64,000 nucleotides of DNA. Source: Chryseobacterium sp. Tr-659. Its GTDB lineage: Bacteria; Bacteroidota; Bacteroidia; Flavobacteriales; Weeksellaceae. The notes beneath the pieces were generated by a model. It was not told the origin of the DNA, made no database searches, and worked only from the letters and a program-made list of their open reading frames with translations. Positions 41,191-50,686 of this stretch are shown here, in pieces. The translations under genes and the position numbers were made by a program. Within the stretch, counting starts at the first letter, position 1. Each line of letters opens with the position of its first letter. The stretch lies in assembly GCF_011752975.1 (NCBI RefSeq), contig NZ_VWWP01000001.1, positions 682,001-746,000 on the forward strand, in the 5' to 3' direction.

Positions 41191-42981
41191 TTATTTTACC
41201 AAAAACTGCATGGTAACCTGATCCAGCTTCAAAAGATAAACTCCCTGGCCAAGATTTCTGGTTTTGATCGAATTTCCGTTTTTGAACGGCTGGTTAATGG
41301 TTTGCAGAACCTTCCCCTGAAGATTGTAGATCTCTGCTTTTTTTACATTCTGAAGATCCCCTTGTACAAAAATTTCCTGATTGGTAACCGGGTTAGGAGA
41401 AATTTTAAAGCTTTTAGCTGTTGATTCCGGAGCAATATTCTGAGCCATTCTTGCCGAAGATCCCGAATAACAGGTCCATTTAAGATCATCAATAGCTACT
41501 CTGTTGCTGGTTGAATTATTCACAAGACTTACCACAACATTCCCTGAAACATTAATATTGCTGATGGTTGTAGTAGCCGCTGTTGCGCTATATGGAATAG
41601 TTCCTACCTTGGTTCCGTTTACCTTCACATCAAAAGTATCGTTACTTCCGGTAAATTTAAGCTGAGTAGTTACAGTTAAAGAACCGATACCGTTGGCAGA
41701 GCTGCCGGAAGTTAAAGAACCGCTTCTTACAGTAATTGCTTTATTGTTAATGGTTTGATCTGTTCTTGCATCGGTAGCTGTCCAGGAGATACCGCCATTA
41801 GTCCACGTTCTGTCTGAATAACTCGCGCTGGAGGCTGGGATTGTTTCAAAACTTTCATTTGCACAATTGGTAGATGATGAAGAGCTTCCTGCATTTGTAG
41901 TTCCGGAAACCGTAGAACTGTTAGATGAAGAATTTCCTGCGGCATCTTTGGCTACCACATAGAAACTGTAGTTCGTAGAAGGATTCAGCCCTGAAATAGT
42001 TGTTGAAGCCGTACTTACAGTTGTTTTCAGACTTCCGTTCATATAAACGTTATAAGCCGTTACTCCTACATTATCGGTAGAGGCGTTCCAGGTAAGGGAA
42101 ATACTGCTGGAGGTTTTTCCGGAAATAGTTAAGTTGGTAGCAGCTGTGGGAGCCTGAGTATCACTTGCAGGCTGCTGAGAACCCCAGATAAGGTTCACGT
42201 AATTCGGATTATCAATAAACGGATTTCTGTTGCCCTGGTATGTATAAGAAGCATTATTTCTTTTGATCTCTGCCTGAGAAACGGGATCCTGATTATGCCA
42301 TGCCAGAAGAACATTAAGCTCCCAGGTCTGCAACCCCGGGAATGTTGAGCTTCCCAGCATATCTCCCGAAGAAAAAGAAGAAAGCTTACTCTGATAACGG
42401 GTTACAAAATAAAAGATCATACGGGCTACATCACCCTTAAATTCATCAATCGGCTCAAAAACTGTTCCGGCATATCCCGAAGAAACAGAATTTCCAAGCT
42501 TAGAGCCATTCTTGGAGGTGAATGTAGCACTTCCCACCTTTCCGAAAGGATAATTGCTTCTCATTCCGTTTACCTTTCCATCCGTAGCTCTGATGAAATG
42601 AATATCAGCAACCATTGGTGATGCCTCATTAAAGAGGCTTTGAGGAATAATATGCTCTCTGTTATAGCAGCCTCCTTCAGCAGTATAAGTTCCGCATTGA
42701 TTAGTTCCGGGAGTATATTTATAAGGATCAGCACCTGTGGGTTTTTCAGAATAGATATCAAGGATGGAACCGTCATTTTCGTAATCCTTATCAATATCTG
42801 TGGTTTTATAGGCAGTCCATAATCCATTATAACCTTTGTCCTGATGCCCGCTGGTAATGATGCTGCTTAATGCTGTTTTCAATGCTGCGCCGCTGAGTCC
42901 GTTGGCTGAGTTGTAGTATCCTGAAGGAGCCTGCGCATGGGCAAGTCCCGCGAATACAGAAAATAAGATGATTTTTTTCAT
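41191..42981 (-). CDS. Secreted endonuclease I with FnIII domain and T9SS tail
   Basis: A 596-residue exported nuclease. The signal peptide ends at HAQ (17). The endonuclease I (NucM/EndA, His-Me finger) domain spans about 20-270, with the catalytic His110 in NREHIIPQS. A fibronectin type III domain follows at about 278-362 (TQAPTAATNLTISGKTSSSISLTWNAST). Next is a strand-rich region with SFETIPASSASYSDRTW. The C-terminal about 75 residues carry the T9SS type A sorting pattern (KISPNPVTNQEIFVQGDL, GVYLLKLDQVTMQFLVK). It is therefore secreted or surface-linked through the gliding-associated T9SS and digests DNA and possibly RNA outside the cell. Confidence 0.9.
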   Translation of the reverse strand: MKKIILFSVFAGLAHAQAPSGYYNSANGLSGAALKTALSSIITSGHQDKGYNGLWTAYKTTDIDKDYENDGSILDIYSEKPTGADPYKYTPGTNQCGTYTAEGGCYNREHIIPQSLFNEASPMVADIHFIRATDGKVNGMRSNYPFGKVGSATFTSKNGSKLGNSVSSGYAGTVFEPIDEFKGDVARMIFYFVTRYQSKLSSFSSGDMLGSSTFPGLQTWELNVLLAWHNQDPVSQAEIKRNNASYTYQGNRNPFIDNPNYVNLIWGSQQPASDTQAPTAATNLTISGKTSSSISLTWNASTDNVGVTAYNVYMNGSLKTTVSTASTTISGLNPSTNYSFYVVAKDAAGNSSSNSSTVSGTTNAGSSSSSTNCANESFETIPASSASYSDRTWTNGGISWTATDARTDQTINNKAITVRSGSLTSGSSANGIGSLTVTTQLKFTGSNDTFDVKVNGTKVGTIPYSATAATTTISNINVSGNVVVSLVNNSTSNRVAIDDLKWTCYSGSSARMAQNIAPESTAKSFKISPNPVTNQEIFVQGDLQNVKKAEIYNLQGKVLQTINQPFKNGNSIKTRNLGQGVYLLKLDQVTMQFLVK

Positions 42982-43153
42982 TTCAATACAAGTTTCAGCA
43001 AGATTACTACATTTTTATGAATAAAAAATTACATTACCGTTAATTTTAAGTTCAATATATTAAAACGGAAACAGCACTGAAAACTTCACAAATAGTACAG
43101 GTAGTTTTGCTGTGATTATCCGCGAAAATCTGTTGAGAAAGTGTAATGAAAAC

Positions 43154-43181
43154 TCAATAAAGGTGGGCTTTAGCCCACTTC
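43154..43181 (+). repeat. Single-hairpin dispersed repeat
   Basis: The segment tcaataaaggtgggcttt plus agcccacttc forms a palindrome (aaggtgggct-tt-agcccactt) preceded by caataa, the same lead-in as copies at 7111 and 13281. It lies in the 290-base gap downstream of the DUF4136 gene and upstream of the endonuclease gene. Confidence 0.65.
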
Positions 43182-43217
43182 AACAACCTATCCTGAAATG
43201 ACAATATTCAAACAAAA

Positions 43218-43249
43218 CAAAAATGCCGGCACATGAATGTACCGGCATA
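43218..43249 (-). terminator. Terminator of the DUF4136 gene
   Basis: On the minus strand the stem atgccggtacat / atgtgccggcat (one mismatch) is followed by ttttgttttgttt, 20 bases after the stop. Confidence 0.75.
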
Positions 43250-43269
43250 TATAATGGATGACTTAAATT

Positions 43270-43797
43270 CTATTTTTTCTGTGGAGGATAATTTTTCATG
43301 ATCTCTGCCATGATCTCCGGAATTTGTCTTTGTTTTGATTTTGGAGAATCTACAGAAATTCCGCTTCCGATTCCCTGCCAAACCAATTTATTGGTTTTTG
43401 CATCAATAAGATCTACAATCAGTGCTCCTTCATTGTAATTGCTTGTCCAGGTTCTGTTCATTCCAACACCCCATCCGAATGGTCCGCCCCATCCCCACAT
43501 TCCGTAAGGAGAAGAAGTATTAACATCAGTGATTTTTTTATGATTCGCTTTTACGTTGATAATAAGATCAGGGTTCTCTCCGGATTGAAGTCCTTTACTC
43601 TGAAGCTGTCTCGACAACTCATTCAGAACTCTGTCTTTATCAATATCATTCAGTTTTAAATCATCAATTCTTATCTTGTAAGTTCTATAAGAATTGAAAT
43701 TGGCGGTTTCAGCATAATCTGAACGTATCTGAAAAGGGCTACAAGAAGTTAAAGCTAATGTAGCAGATGCCAACAAAATAAAAATATATTTTTTCAT
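43270..43797 (-). CDS. DUF4136 lipoprotein
   Basis: A 175-residue lipoprotein: lipobox LTSC (Cys19), then a DUF4136 domain with FQIRSDYAETANFNSYRTYKI, DRVLNELSRQLQSKGLQSGENPDLIINV and GALIVDLIDAKTNKLVWQGIGSG. A Gly/Trp/Pro-rich loop (YGMWGWGGPFGWGVGM) lies mid-protein. Function unknown; the family is common in the Bacteroidota envelope. Start set at 43797 because the signal peptide begins there. The upstream in-frame ATG at 43818 would overlap the DUF5522 gene. Confidence 0.85.
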   Translation of the reverse strand: MKKYIFILLASATLALTSCSPFQIRSDYAETANFNSYRTYKIRIDDLKLNDIDKDRVLNELSRQLQSKGLQSGENPDLIINVKANHKKITDVNTSSPYGMWGWGGPFGWGVGMNRTWTSNYNEGALIVDLIDAKTNKLVWQGIGSGISVDSPKSKQRQIPEIMAEIMKNYPPQKK

Positions 43798-43798
43798 T

Positions 43799-43984
<186 letters not shown>

Positions 43985-44021
43985 TTAAATGCAAGTCAAA
44001 AAACTTTTTATATTTGTTACT

Positions 44022-44348
44022 ATGATAATTGTATGCCAAAAGCCTTTAAAAAAATTAAAAATCAACGGCATTGCTCTTTTTCCCTTTATCTTCATTAGGA
44101 AACCCGAAGATAAGGAAAATAATATACTTATCAATCACGAAAAAATCCATTTAAGACAACAATTGGAAATGCTCGTTATTTTTTTCTATATTTTCTATGT
44201 TATTGAATATTATTACTGGTTTTTCAAACTAAAAGACGGGTATCTGGCGTACAGAAGAATTTCATTTGAAAGAGAGGCTTATACCCATGAAAATAATCTG
44301 AACTATCTCAAAAAAAGAAAATTCTGGAACTTTAGAAAGTTTCTTTAG
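44022..44348 (+). CDS. Small membrane protein with HExxH-like motif
   Basis: A protein of about 108 residues (ATG at 44022 chosen; an in-frame ATG at 43989 would leave only 7 bases to the divergent gene). It contains NHEKIHLRQQ, an HExxH-type zinc-site pattern, followed by a membrane segment (LEMLVIFFYIFYVIEYYYW) and ISFEREAYTHENNLNYLKKRKFWNF. This layout recurs in many flavobacteria as a conserved protein of unknown function. It resembles a stripped-down M48/M56-like membrane peptidase, with the EREAYTHENN Glu as possible third ligand. Activity is unproven. Confidence 0.65.
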   Translation: MIIVCQKPLKKLKINGIALFPFIFIRKPEDKENNILINHEKIHLRQQLEMLVIFFYIFYVIEYYYWFFKLKDGYLAYRRISFEREAYTHENNLNYLKKRKFWNFRKFL

Positions 44349-44398
44349 AAAATAAATGTGGATTATGATTCGATTAAATATCAATATCTGTTTTCAAT

Positions 44399-44425
44399 TC
44401 AATAGAAGTGAGTTTTAAGCCTGCC
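44399..44425 (+). repeat. Single-hairpin dispersed repeat, decayed copy
   Basis: The segment tcaatagaagtgagtttt plus aagcctgcc aligns with the copies at 13281 and 43154 but its arms no longer pair fully. Confidence 0.4.
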
Positions 44426-44568
44426 AGTCAGATAAATTAAAGTCTATAAGTTTAATCAAAATTTGAAAAGTAACGATATAACAGCGGTCTTACTGCTGTT
44501 GAATTCCCGGAAGACTAAATCTTTTCCTACTTTTGTAAAGAATAAACCTTGAGTAGTCAAAAACTGAA

Positions 44569-45477
44569 ATGCTATTAACACTTCCCACAGAACCTGTTCC
44601 TATTCAGGAAATTTCCATTGATAATAAGGTAAAACTCTACATAAAAAGAGAAGATCTTATTCATCCTCTAATCTCTGGCAATAAATATTGGAAGCTTTTT
44701 TATAACGTTAATCATTACCTTGGAAAAAATCCTGAAAATCCCTATATTATTACTTTTGGGGGAGCTTTTTCCAATCATATTGCTGCCGTTTCTGCCGTAG
44801 GAAATCTTGCAGGGATTCCAACATTAGGAATCATAAGAGGTGAAGAATTGGAGCATAAATGGAGAGACAATCCGACATTGCTTTTTGCTAAAAGAAACGG
44901 GATGAACCTGAAATTTGTCACCCGTGAAGAATACAGGCATAAAGAAAAGCTAACGGAATTCCTTCAACATGAGTTCCCTGAAGCATTAGTAGTACCTGAA
45001 GGCGGAACCAATGAAGACGCTGTAGAAGGAGTAAAAATGATGCTCAATGAACAAACAAAAGATTTTGACTATCTTTGCACCGCAGTCGGAACCGGAGGTA
45101 CCGTTGCCGGAATTTCAAAATTTTGTGAAGATAATCAGAAAGTTATAGGATGTAAGGTTGTTGACGATGCTTCACTGGAAAATAAAATTTTTGAATTAAC
45201 TTTGAAACAGAATGTCAATCTAATAGATTCATGTTTTGGAGGTTATGGTAAAATAAATGATGAGAACATCCGTTTTATCAATGAATTCAAAGAAAAATAC
45301 GGAATTCCTTTAGAACCGATTTATACAGGAAAGATGATGCAGAAAGTTTTTGAACTGATTGATGAAGAGTATTTTCCTGAGAACAGCAGAATTTTGTGCT
45401 TTCATACAGGTGGATTGCAGGGAATTGAGGGAGCTAATCTGCTTTTAGAAAAACAGAATAGAAATTTAATTATATAA
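44569..45477 (+). CDS. ACC deaminase / D-cysteine desulfhydrase family PLP enzyme
   Basis: A 302-residue fold-type II PLP enzyme. It has LYIKREDLIHPLISGNKYWKL with the PLP Lys in SGNKYWK (about residue 38), TFGGAFSNHIAAVSAVG (substrate carboxylate loop), CTAVGTGGTVAG (PLP phosphate loop) and CFHTGGLQG near the C terminus. The family contains ACC deaminases and D-cysteine desulfhydrases; which reaction applies is not decided by the visible motifs. The glucosaminidase gene follows after 15 bases. Confidence 0.85.
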   Translation: MLLTLPTEPVPIQEISIDNKVKLYIKREDLIHPLISGNKYWKLFYNVNHYLGKNPENPYIITFGGAFSNHIAAVSAVGNLAGIPTLGIIRGEELEHKWRDNPTLLFAKRNGMNLKFVTREEYRHKEKLTEFLQHEFPEALVVPEGGTNEDAVEGVKMMLNEQTKDFDYLCTAVGTGGTVAGISKFCEDNQKVIGCKVVDDASLENKIFELTLKQNVNLIDSCFGGYGKINDENIRFINEFKEKYGIPLEPIYTGKMMQKVFELIDEEYFPENSRILCFHTGGLQGIEGANLLLEKQNRNLII

Positions 45478-45492
45478 GTAAAATTGAAAAAC

Positions 45493-46551
45493 ATGAAAAG
45501 ACTTTTCCTATCCATAAGCCTTTTAGTTTTATCAAAATTTTCTGCCCAGACTTGGGCAACCGAAGATCAGTACATTCAGAAATTTGCAAAGTATGCAGTA
45601 GAAGAAATGGAGAAATATAAAATTCCGGCTTCTATTACCCTTGCCCAGGGACTTTTGGAAACCGGGGGAGGACAAAGCAGACTGGCACTGGAAGGTAAAA
45701 ACCACTTCGGTATAAAATGTAAAGAAGACTGGACCGGTAAAACAATGAAACATACGGATGATGCACCTAATGAATGCTTCCGTGTATATGAAGATCCAAG
45801 ACAGTCTTACGAAGATCATTCCATATTTTTATCGACAAGAAAATATTACGCAAATCTTTTCAAACTGGATATGAAGGATTACAGAGCGTGGGCATATGGC
45901 TTAAAAAAAGCAGGGTATGCAACCAATCCGCGGTATGCTTCCATTCTGATCACCAAAATTGAAAAGTATAAATTATACGAATACGACAATACCAATTCTA
46001 ATGAAGTATTGTATGCCGTTCTTAAAATGTATCCGGATCTGAAAGACGATAGAACTTTCATGGCCCAGCTTGAACCATCAAAAGCAGGAAGAAAAGCTAA
46101 AGAACCGGTTACCGTAGAAGTTCCGTACAAACAGACTTCTTACGCACAACAGCAAAAAAGAGTAGAAAGAATTAAGACAAAAGCTGAGATTCTGAACTCT
46201 ATTCTTATCAAAAGCCACCCGAATGACGGTTTGAAATATATTGTAATTCCTGAAGATACCGATGTTCAGTTCATTGCGAATAAGTTCAAAGTAAGTGAAA
46301 GCAGATTGATGAAATGGAACGAACTGGAAAATGAAACATTAAAGAAAAATGATATCGTTTTCCTGGAGTCAAAAAATTCATCAGGAAATACTGCAACCTA
46401 CAAAGCAGAATCAGGTGAAGATATGCATGATATTGCTCAGAAATTCGGAATCAAATTACATAAATTATATGCTAAAAACAGAATGGATGAAGGACAACAG
46501 CCATCTGCAGGGCAGCTGATTTATTTAATAGACAAGAAACCACGAAATTAA
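45493..46551 (+). CDS. Exported glucosaminidase with LysM domains
   Basis: A 352-residue cell-wall hydrolase: signal peptide (MKRLFLSISLLVLSKFSAQ). The glucosaminidase domain spans about 25-165, with the catalytic Glu in ASITLAQGLLETGGGQS and NHFGIKCKEDWTGKT; it cleaves the beta-1,4 link of peptidoglycan N-acetylglucosamine. A basic linker follows. Two LysM units then come, about 250-295 (YIVIPEDTDVQFIANKFKVSESRLMKWNEL) and 305-350. I use the ATG at 45493; the TTG three codons before it is the only earlier in-frame option. Confidence 0.9.
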   Translation: MKRLFLSISLLVLSKFSAQTWATEDQYIQKFAKYAVEEMEKYKIPASITLAQGLLETGGGQSRLALEGKNHFGIKCKEDWTGKTMKHTDDAPNECFRVYEDPRQSYEDHSIFLSTRKYYANLFKLDMKDYRAWAYGLKKAGYATNPRYASILITKIEKYKLYEYDNTNSNEVLYAVLKMYPDLKDDRTFMAQLEPSKAGRKAKEPVTVEVPYKQTSYAQQQKRVERIKTKAEILNSILIKSHPNDGLKYIVIPEDTDVQFIANKFKVSESRLMKWNELENETLKKNDIVFLESKNSSGNTATYKAESGEDMHDIAQKFGIKLHKLYAKNRMDEGQQPSAGQLIYLIDKKPRN

Positions 46552-46634
46552 TTATTGCCGGCTGATAGTGACCCGTTGACAGTGAATGCTGTTGATTAAG
46601 TGCTTTTAGCCATCAATTTCCACGATCAACTATA

Positions 46635-47924
46635 ATGAGATACCAAAGAAGTTCGGCTTTATTTGATGAAGCCTACAAATACATTCCGGGAGGAGTAAAT
46701 TCTCCGGTTCGAGCATTCAAATCAGTAGGAGGAGTTCCTGTTTTTATGAAATCGGCGAAAGGGGCTTACCTTACCGATGCAGATGATAATACCTACATCG
46801 ATTATATTAATTCATGGGGCCCTGCCATCTTAGGACATACACATCCTGAAGTTTTGGAAGAGCTGAAGATACAGGCAGAGAAAGGATTTTCTTTCGGAGC
46901 ACCTACAGAATTGGAAACAGAAATTGCAAAATTCATTATTGAAAACGTTCCGAATATCGATCAGATCAGAATGGTTTCTTCAGGAACGGAAGCTTGTATG
47001 AGCGCCATCAGACTGGCAAGAGGATACACAGGAAGAGACAAGATCGTAAAATTTGAAGGATGCTACCATGGACATTCAGATTCATTCCTGATTAAAGCGG
47101 GAAGTGGTGCTGCTACATTCGGAAATCCCAATTCTCCGGGCGTAACGGCAGGCACTGCTAAAGATACTTTATTGGCTCGTTATAATGATTTCGAACAGGT
47201 GGAAGAGCTTTTCCGTAATAATCAGGGAGAAATTGCAGCCGTAATCATTGAACCGGTTGCAGGAAACATGGGGTGTGTACTGCCGGAAAATAACTTTTTG
47301 CAAAATCTGAGAAAAATTTGTGATGAAAATGGTGCTTTATTAATCTTTGATGAAGTAATGACAGGTTTCAGATTAGCTTTTGGAGGAGCACAGGAACTTT
47401 TTAATGTAAAAGCAGACCTGGTGACTTACGGAAAAGTAATCGGCGGAGGACTTCCGGTAGGAGCTTTTGCAGGAAGAAATGAAATTATGGATCATCTTGC
47501 ACCAAAAGGAGGTGTTTATCAGGCTGGAACTCTAAGTGGGAATCCTCTGGCAATGAGAGCCGGATTAAAAACCCTTCAGCTGATTAAAAACGATTCAGGA
47601 TTCTTTAACAGACTAGATAAAACAACAGAGACACTGGACTTTGAAATCGGGAAAATTTTAAATGAAAAAGGAATTGCACATAAAATTAATAGAAAAGGTT
47701 CTATGATGTCTGTGTTTTTCCATATCAACAGCGTTTCTAACTTTGATGAAGCACAGGAAGCTAATCATTCTTTGTTCAATAACTTCTTCCATCAGATGCT
47801 TGAAAATGGAGTATATCTTCCACCAAGCGGCTATGAAACTTACTTCATCAGTGATGCGATTAAGGATAAAGAAATTGATATGACACTGGAAGCAGTAAGA
47901 AAATTTGAATATTCCAATAAATAA
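46635..47924 (+). CDS. hemL: Glutamate-1-semialdehyde 2,1-aminomutase
   Basis: A 429-residue PLP enzyme converting glutamate-1-semialdehyde to 5-aminolevulinate, the C5 route to heme. Features in order are the N terminus [72 protein letters not shown] (PLP ring Asp), and [14 protein letters not shown] with the Schiff-base Lys. The length is normal. It has a terminator just after the stop. Heme supply links loosely with the heme oxygenase at the window start but there is no shared operon. Confidence 0.95.
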   Translation: MRYQRSSALFDEAYKYIPGGVNSPVRAFKSVGGVPVFMKSAKGAYLTDADDNTYIDYINSWGPAILGHTHPEVLEELKIQAEKGFSFGAPTELETEIAKFIIENVPNIDQIRMVSSGTEACMSAIRLARGYTGRDKIVKFEGCYHGHSDSFLIKAGSGAATFGNPNSPGVTAGTAKDTLLARYNDFEQVEELFRNNQGEIAAVIIEPVAGNMGCVLPENNFLQNLRKICDENGALLIFDEVMTGFRLAFGGAQELFNVKADLVTYGKVIGGGLPVGAFAGRNEIMDHLAPKGGVYQAGTLSGNPLAMRAGLKTLQLIKNDSGFFNRLDKTTETLDFEIGKILNEKGIAHKINRKGSMMSVFFHINSVSNFDEAQEANHSLFNNFFHQMLENGVYLPPSGYETYFISDAIKDKEIDMTLEAVRKFEYSNK

Positions 47925-47929
47925 TAATG

Positions 47930-47955
47930 AAACCGGATTTTATATCCGGTTTTTT
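47930..47955 (+). terminator. Terminator after hemL
   Basis: Nine-pair stem aaaccggat / atccggttt with loop tttat and a following T-run, 6 bases after the hemL stop. Confidence 0.85.
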
Positions 47956-48266
47956 TATGCAAAAAATGATCGGAATTCAGGCGCTTGCAACTAAATAAAA
48001 ACTTTCCGAAAAACAGTACTCTACATAATATTTGTCCAAGGAGTCTCAATAATTCAAGTGAATAAATAGGTTAGATCCTTACAGAATGACAAAGATGCTG
48101 GCTATACTTTCTGTATAAATGATTATTACATTTAAAGAAATGTGCATAGAGTTTGTCACTTTGCAGGAGTCAAAATCTTACAAAATATAAATCATACAGA
48201 TTTTGTGATAAACCATACACTGTATTCATTACCGTTCTTTTTAATTTTGTCATAAATAGATTGGAA
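47956..48266. other. Gene-free interval upstream of the first amidohydrolase
   Basis: About 310 bases without a convincing gene. It contains a -7-like TAATTTTG at 48242-48249, 18 bases before the amidohydrolase ATG at 48267, with no TTG at the standard distance. An open frame from 48153 continues into the amidohydrolase but its first 38 residues do not resemble protein of that family. I see no repeat. Confidence 0.5.
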
Positions 48267-49601
48267 ATGAAGACTTCAGACAATACTTTATCCCGTAAAG
48301 ATTTTATCAGACATTCTGCGCTGGCTGTAGCGGGATTAACTTTAATACCGAATATCATGACAGCATCTCCGTTTTTCGATGAGAAAAATATTTCAGTAAA
48401 TGGAAAATTAAGTTTAAAGAATATTCGTCTGGAAACAGGGTTTGAATACCATGACGGAGAAGTATCTTCAACCAAAACCGATCTGTTTTATATAGAAGTT
48501 GAAAACGGAAAAATTACAAAAATTGCTCCGAACCAACCCAGTGCTAAAGCTATTGATGGCAAGGGGCTACTGATGCTTCCTGCATTTAAGGATATGCATA
48601 TTCATCTGGATAAAACTTTTTATGGAGATCAATGGCAGGCTGTCAGAAAAAGAACAGGCGGCATAAAAGGAATGATTGAGCTGGAGCAGAAAATGCTTCC
48701 CGAAATGCTGAAAAAATCAACTTTTAAAGCAGAAAAACTAATTGAACTGCTTCAGTCGAAAGGAACTTCATTTGCCAGAAGCCATGTGAATATTGAACCT
48801 ACCTCAAAACTTCAGTCATTAAAAAATCTACAGAAAGCTTTAGAAAACAAAAAGAAAAGTTTTGGTGCAGAATTGGTGGCATTTCCGCAGCATGGGGTGT
48901 TTTATACAGATTCGGTACCTTACCTGAAAGAAGCTGCAAAAATGGAGATTGACTTTATTGGCGGGGTAGATCCTTTCAATATTGACGGCAACATTGAAAA
49001 AGTAATGGATTTCACGGTTCAGCTTGCTCTTGATCACAAAAAAGGAATAGATATCCACCTGCATGAAACCGGAGATTCCGGGTTGAAAACAGTAGAATAT
49101 CTTATTAACAAGGTTAATGAAAACCCTTCTTTAAAAGGAAAAACTTATTTAAGCCACTGTTTTATCCTGGCAAAACTGGAGCCCGCAAAACAGGAAGAAA
49201 TTGCAGAGAAACTATCCGAGGCCAATATCGGAATTGTTTCCACGATTCCTTTTGGAAGAATGATTATGCCAATCCCAACTTTATACAAACATAACGTAAC
49301 CGTTTTAACGGGAAATGACAGCATTGTAGACCACTGGAATACCTTTGGAACAGGAAGCGTACTTCAGAAAGCCAATTTAATGGCACAGCTGTACGGGTAT
49401 TCAACAGAATTTTTATTATCGAGAAGTTTAAAACTGGCCACAGGAAATATCCTTCCTCTTGATGATAAAGGGATTCAGCAATGGCCTAAAACAGGAGATC
49501 ATGCAGACTTTGTTTTGTTGAATGCGAGCTGTTCTGCAGAAGCCGTATCAAGAATTTCAGAAGTGGAATCTCTGGTACATCAGGGGAATATTGTTTTTTA
49601 A
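48267..49601 (+). CDS. Amidohydrolase (cytosine-deaminase-like) with Tat-like leader
   Basis: A 444-residue metal-dependent hydrolase. The leader SRKDFIRHSALAVAGLTLIP resembles a Tat signal but with Arg-Lys in place of Arg-Arg. The amidohydrolase core has the metal site DMHIHLDKTFYG (HxH), DIHLHETGDSG, LSHCF, and LTGNDSIVDHW (Asp ligand). The closest group is the cytosine deaminase/N-acyl amidohydrolase type; the substrate is unknown. A paralogue without leader lies 1.1 kb downstream (50687-51925), and an AraC regulator lies between them. The ATG at 48267 is chosen since the leader begins there. Confidence 0.8.
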   Translation: MKTSDNTLSRKDFIRHSALAVAGLTLIPNIMTASPFFDEKNISVNGKLSLKNIRLETGFEYHDGEVSSTKTDLFYIEVENGKITKIAPNQPSAKAIDGKGLLMLPAFKDMHIHLDKTFYGDQWQAVRKRTGGIKGMIELEQKMLPEMLKKSTFKAEKLIELLQSKGTSFARSHVNIEPTSKLQSLKNLQKALENKKKSFGAELVAFPQHGVFYTDSVPYLKEAAKMEIDFIGGVDPFNIDGNIEKVMDFTVQLALDHKKGIDIHLHETGDSGLKTVEYLINKVNENPSLKGKTYLSHCFILAKLEPAKQEEIAEKLSEANIGIVSTIPFGRMIMPIPTLYKHNVTVLTGNDSIVDHWNTFGTGSVLQKANLMAQLYGYSTEFLLSRSLKLATGNILPLDDKGIQQWPKTGDHADFVLLNASCSAEAVSRISEVESLVHQGNIVF

Positions 49602-49760
49602 TTTAAAAAACAGGAAACGATAAAGCATTCAGGTAAAAATAATTTTAAGAATATAATTTAGTTTGAGTGGTAACCACATAAGGAAGATAAGTATTTCTTT
49701 TGTGGTTATTTTAATTTTTCTCACGTAAATTTTATTAATTTTAGGAGAAAATCAGGTAGA

Positions 49761-50606
49761 GTGAGTTATCATACAGATCATTTTCCTATTTTAGGAATTC
49801 AGGAGTTTAGTGAAAACCAGCTGAAGGGCTGTAACCTTCTTTTTAATGAACTTTATGGAGCTCGTTCTATTGATGATCCACATAAACACGATTTTTTCAT
49901 CATCAATCTTTTTGAACATGGTGTAGGCTCACATACCATTGATTTTACTGAATATGAAGTGAAAGACCATCAGATCCATCTTGTTTTTCCGGATCAGGTA
50001 CATCAGTGGGTTATCGAAAAAGAAACCATAGGCTATCAGCTTATGATCAGCAGAGATTGGTTTGAGAGTTTTCTGCCTTCTTTAAGATTTTCTGCATCTT
50101 ATTATCAGAATCATCCGGTTATTAATCTTTCTAAGGATATTTTTAGTGATTTTCTGTACGAGTTTCAGGCCATTCAGAAAGAACTTCATGAGGAAAAAAT
50201 ATTTTGGGAGCTTATTCAAAAACGGAGTGAGCTGATCGGTTTGCTGGTAAGTAAATCTGTGGAAGGTGCATTTAAAGACTTTGAGATATACAATTCAAAT
50301 CCCATTATTTCTAAGTTCCTACATCTTATTAATGAATATTTTAAAACTGAAAGATCAGTCTCTTTTTACGCAGATAAACTGAATATTTCTGCCAATTATC
50401 TGAATATTGTCTGTAAAAAAAATCTCAATGCTTCAGCTTCGTCCCTTATTCAGGATCGTATTTTACTGGAAGCCAAGCGTCTTTTGAAGGTTTCAGAAAT
50501 GTCTGTAAAAGATATTGTATATGATCTCGGATTCTATGATCATGCAAGCTTTTCAAAGTTTTTTAAGGCCCAAACCGGAATGACTCCATCTCAGTTCAAG
50601 GAATAA
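49761..50606 (+). CDS. AraC-family transcriptional regulator
   Basis: A 281-residue regulator with a GTG start (gtaga precedes it). The N-terminal cupin-like ligand domain has DDPHKHDFFIINLFEHGVGSHTIDFTEYEVKDHQIHLVFPDQVHQW. The C-terminal pair of helix-turn-helix motifs has the classical AraC signature VKDIVYDLGFYDHASFSKFFKAQTGMTPSQF. It sits between two amidohydrolase genes on the same strand and probably activates one or both. The AraC cupin binding pocket would sense the substrate. Confidence 0.9.
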   Translation: MSYHTDHFPILGIQEFSENQLKGCNLLFNELYGARSIDDPHKHDFFIINLFEHGVGSHTIDFTEYEVKDHQIHLVFPDQVHQWVIEKETIGYQLMISRDWFESFLPSLRFSASYYQNHPVINLSKDIFSDFLYEFQAIQKELHEEKIFWELIQKRSELIGLLVSKSVEGAFKDFEIYNSNPIISKFLHLINEYFKTERSVSFYADKLNISANYLNIVCKKNLNASASSLIQDRILLEAKRLLKVSEMSVKDIVYDLGFYDHASFSKFFKAQTGMTPSQFKE

Positions 50607-50658
50607 TTTATACAAAACAAGACATGATTGATACACCGGTTTTACCCTGAAGCCGATG

Positions 50659-50666
50659 TAATTTTG
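50659..50666 (+). promoter_or_regulatory. Candidate -7 element of the second amidohydrolase gene
   Basis: TAATTTTG, an exact TAnnTTTG match. It would place the RNA start near 50672, which is after the ATG at 50669 and before that at 50687, favouring the latter as start codon. Confidence 0.4.
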
Positions 50667-50686
50667 TAATGTTAAAAATTTACAAG

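Noticed and set aside
41191..42981. Endonuclease I as an effector of the neighbouring T6SS island
   Set aside because: It lies on the opposite strand beyond a bidirectional terminator and carries a signal peptide and T9SS tail, so it uses a different secretion route.
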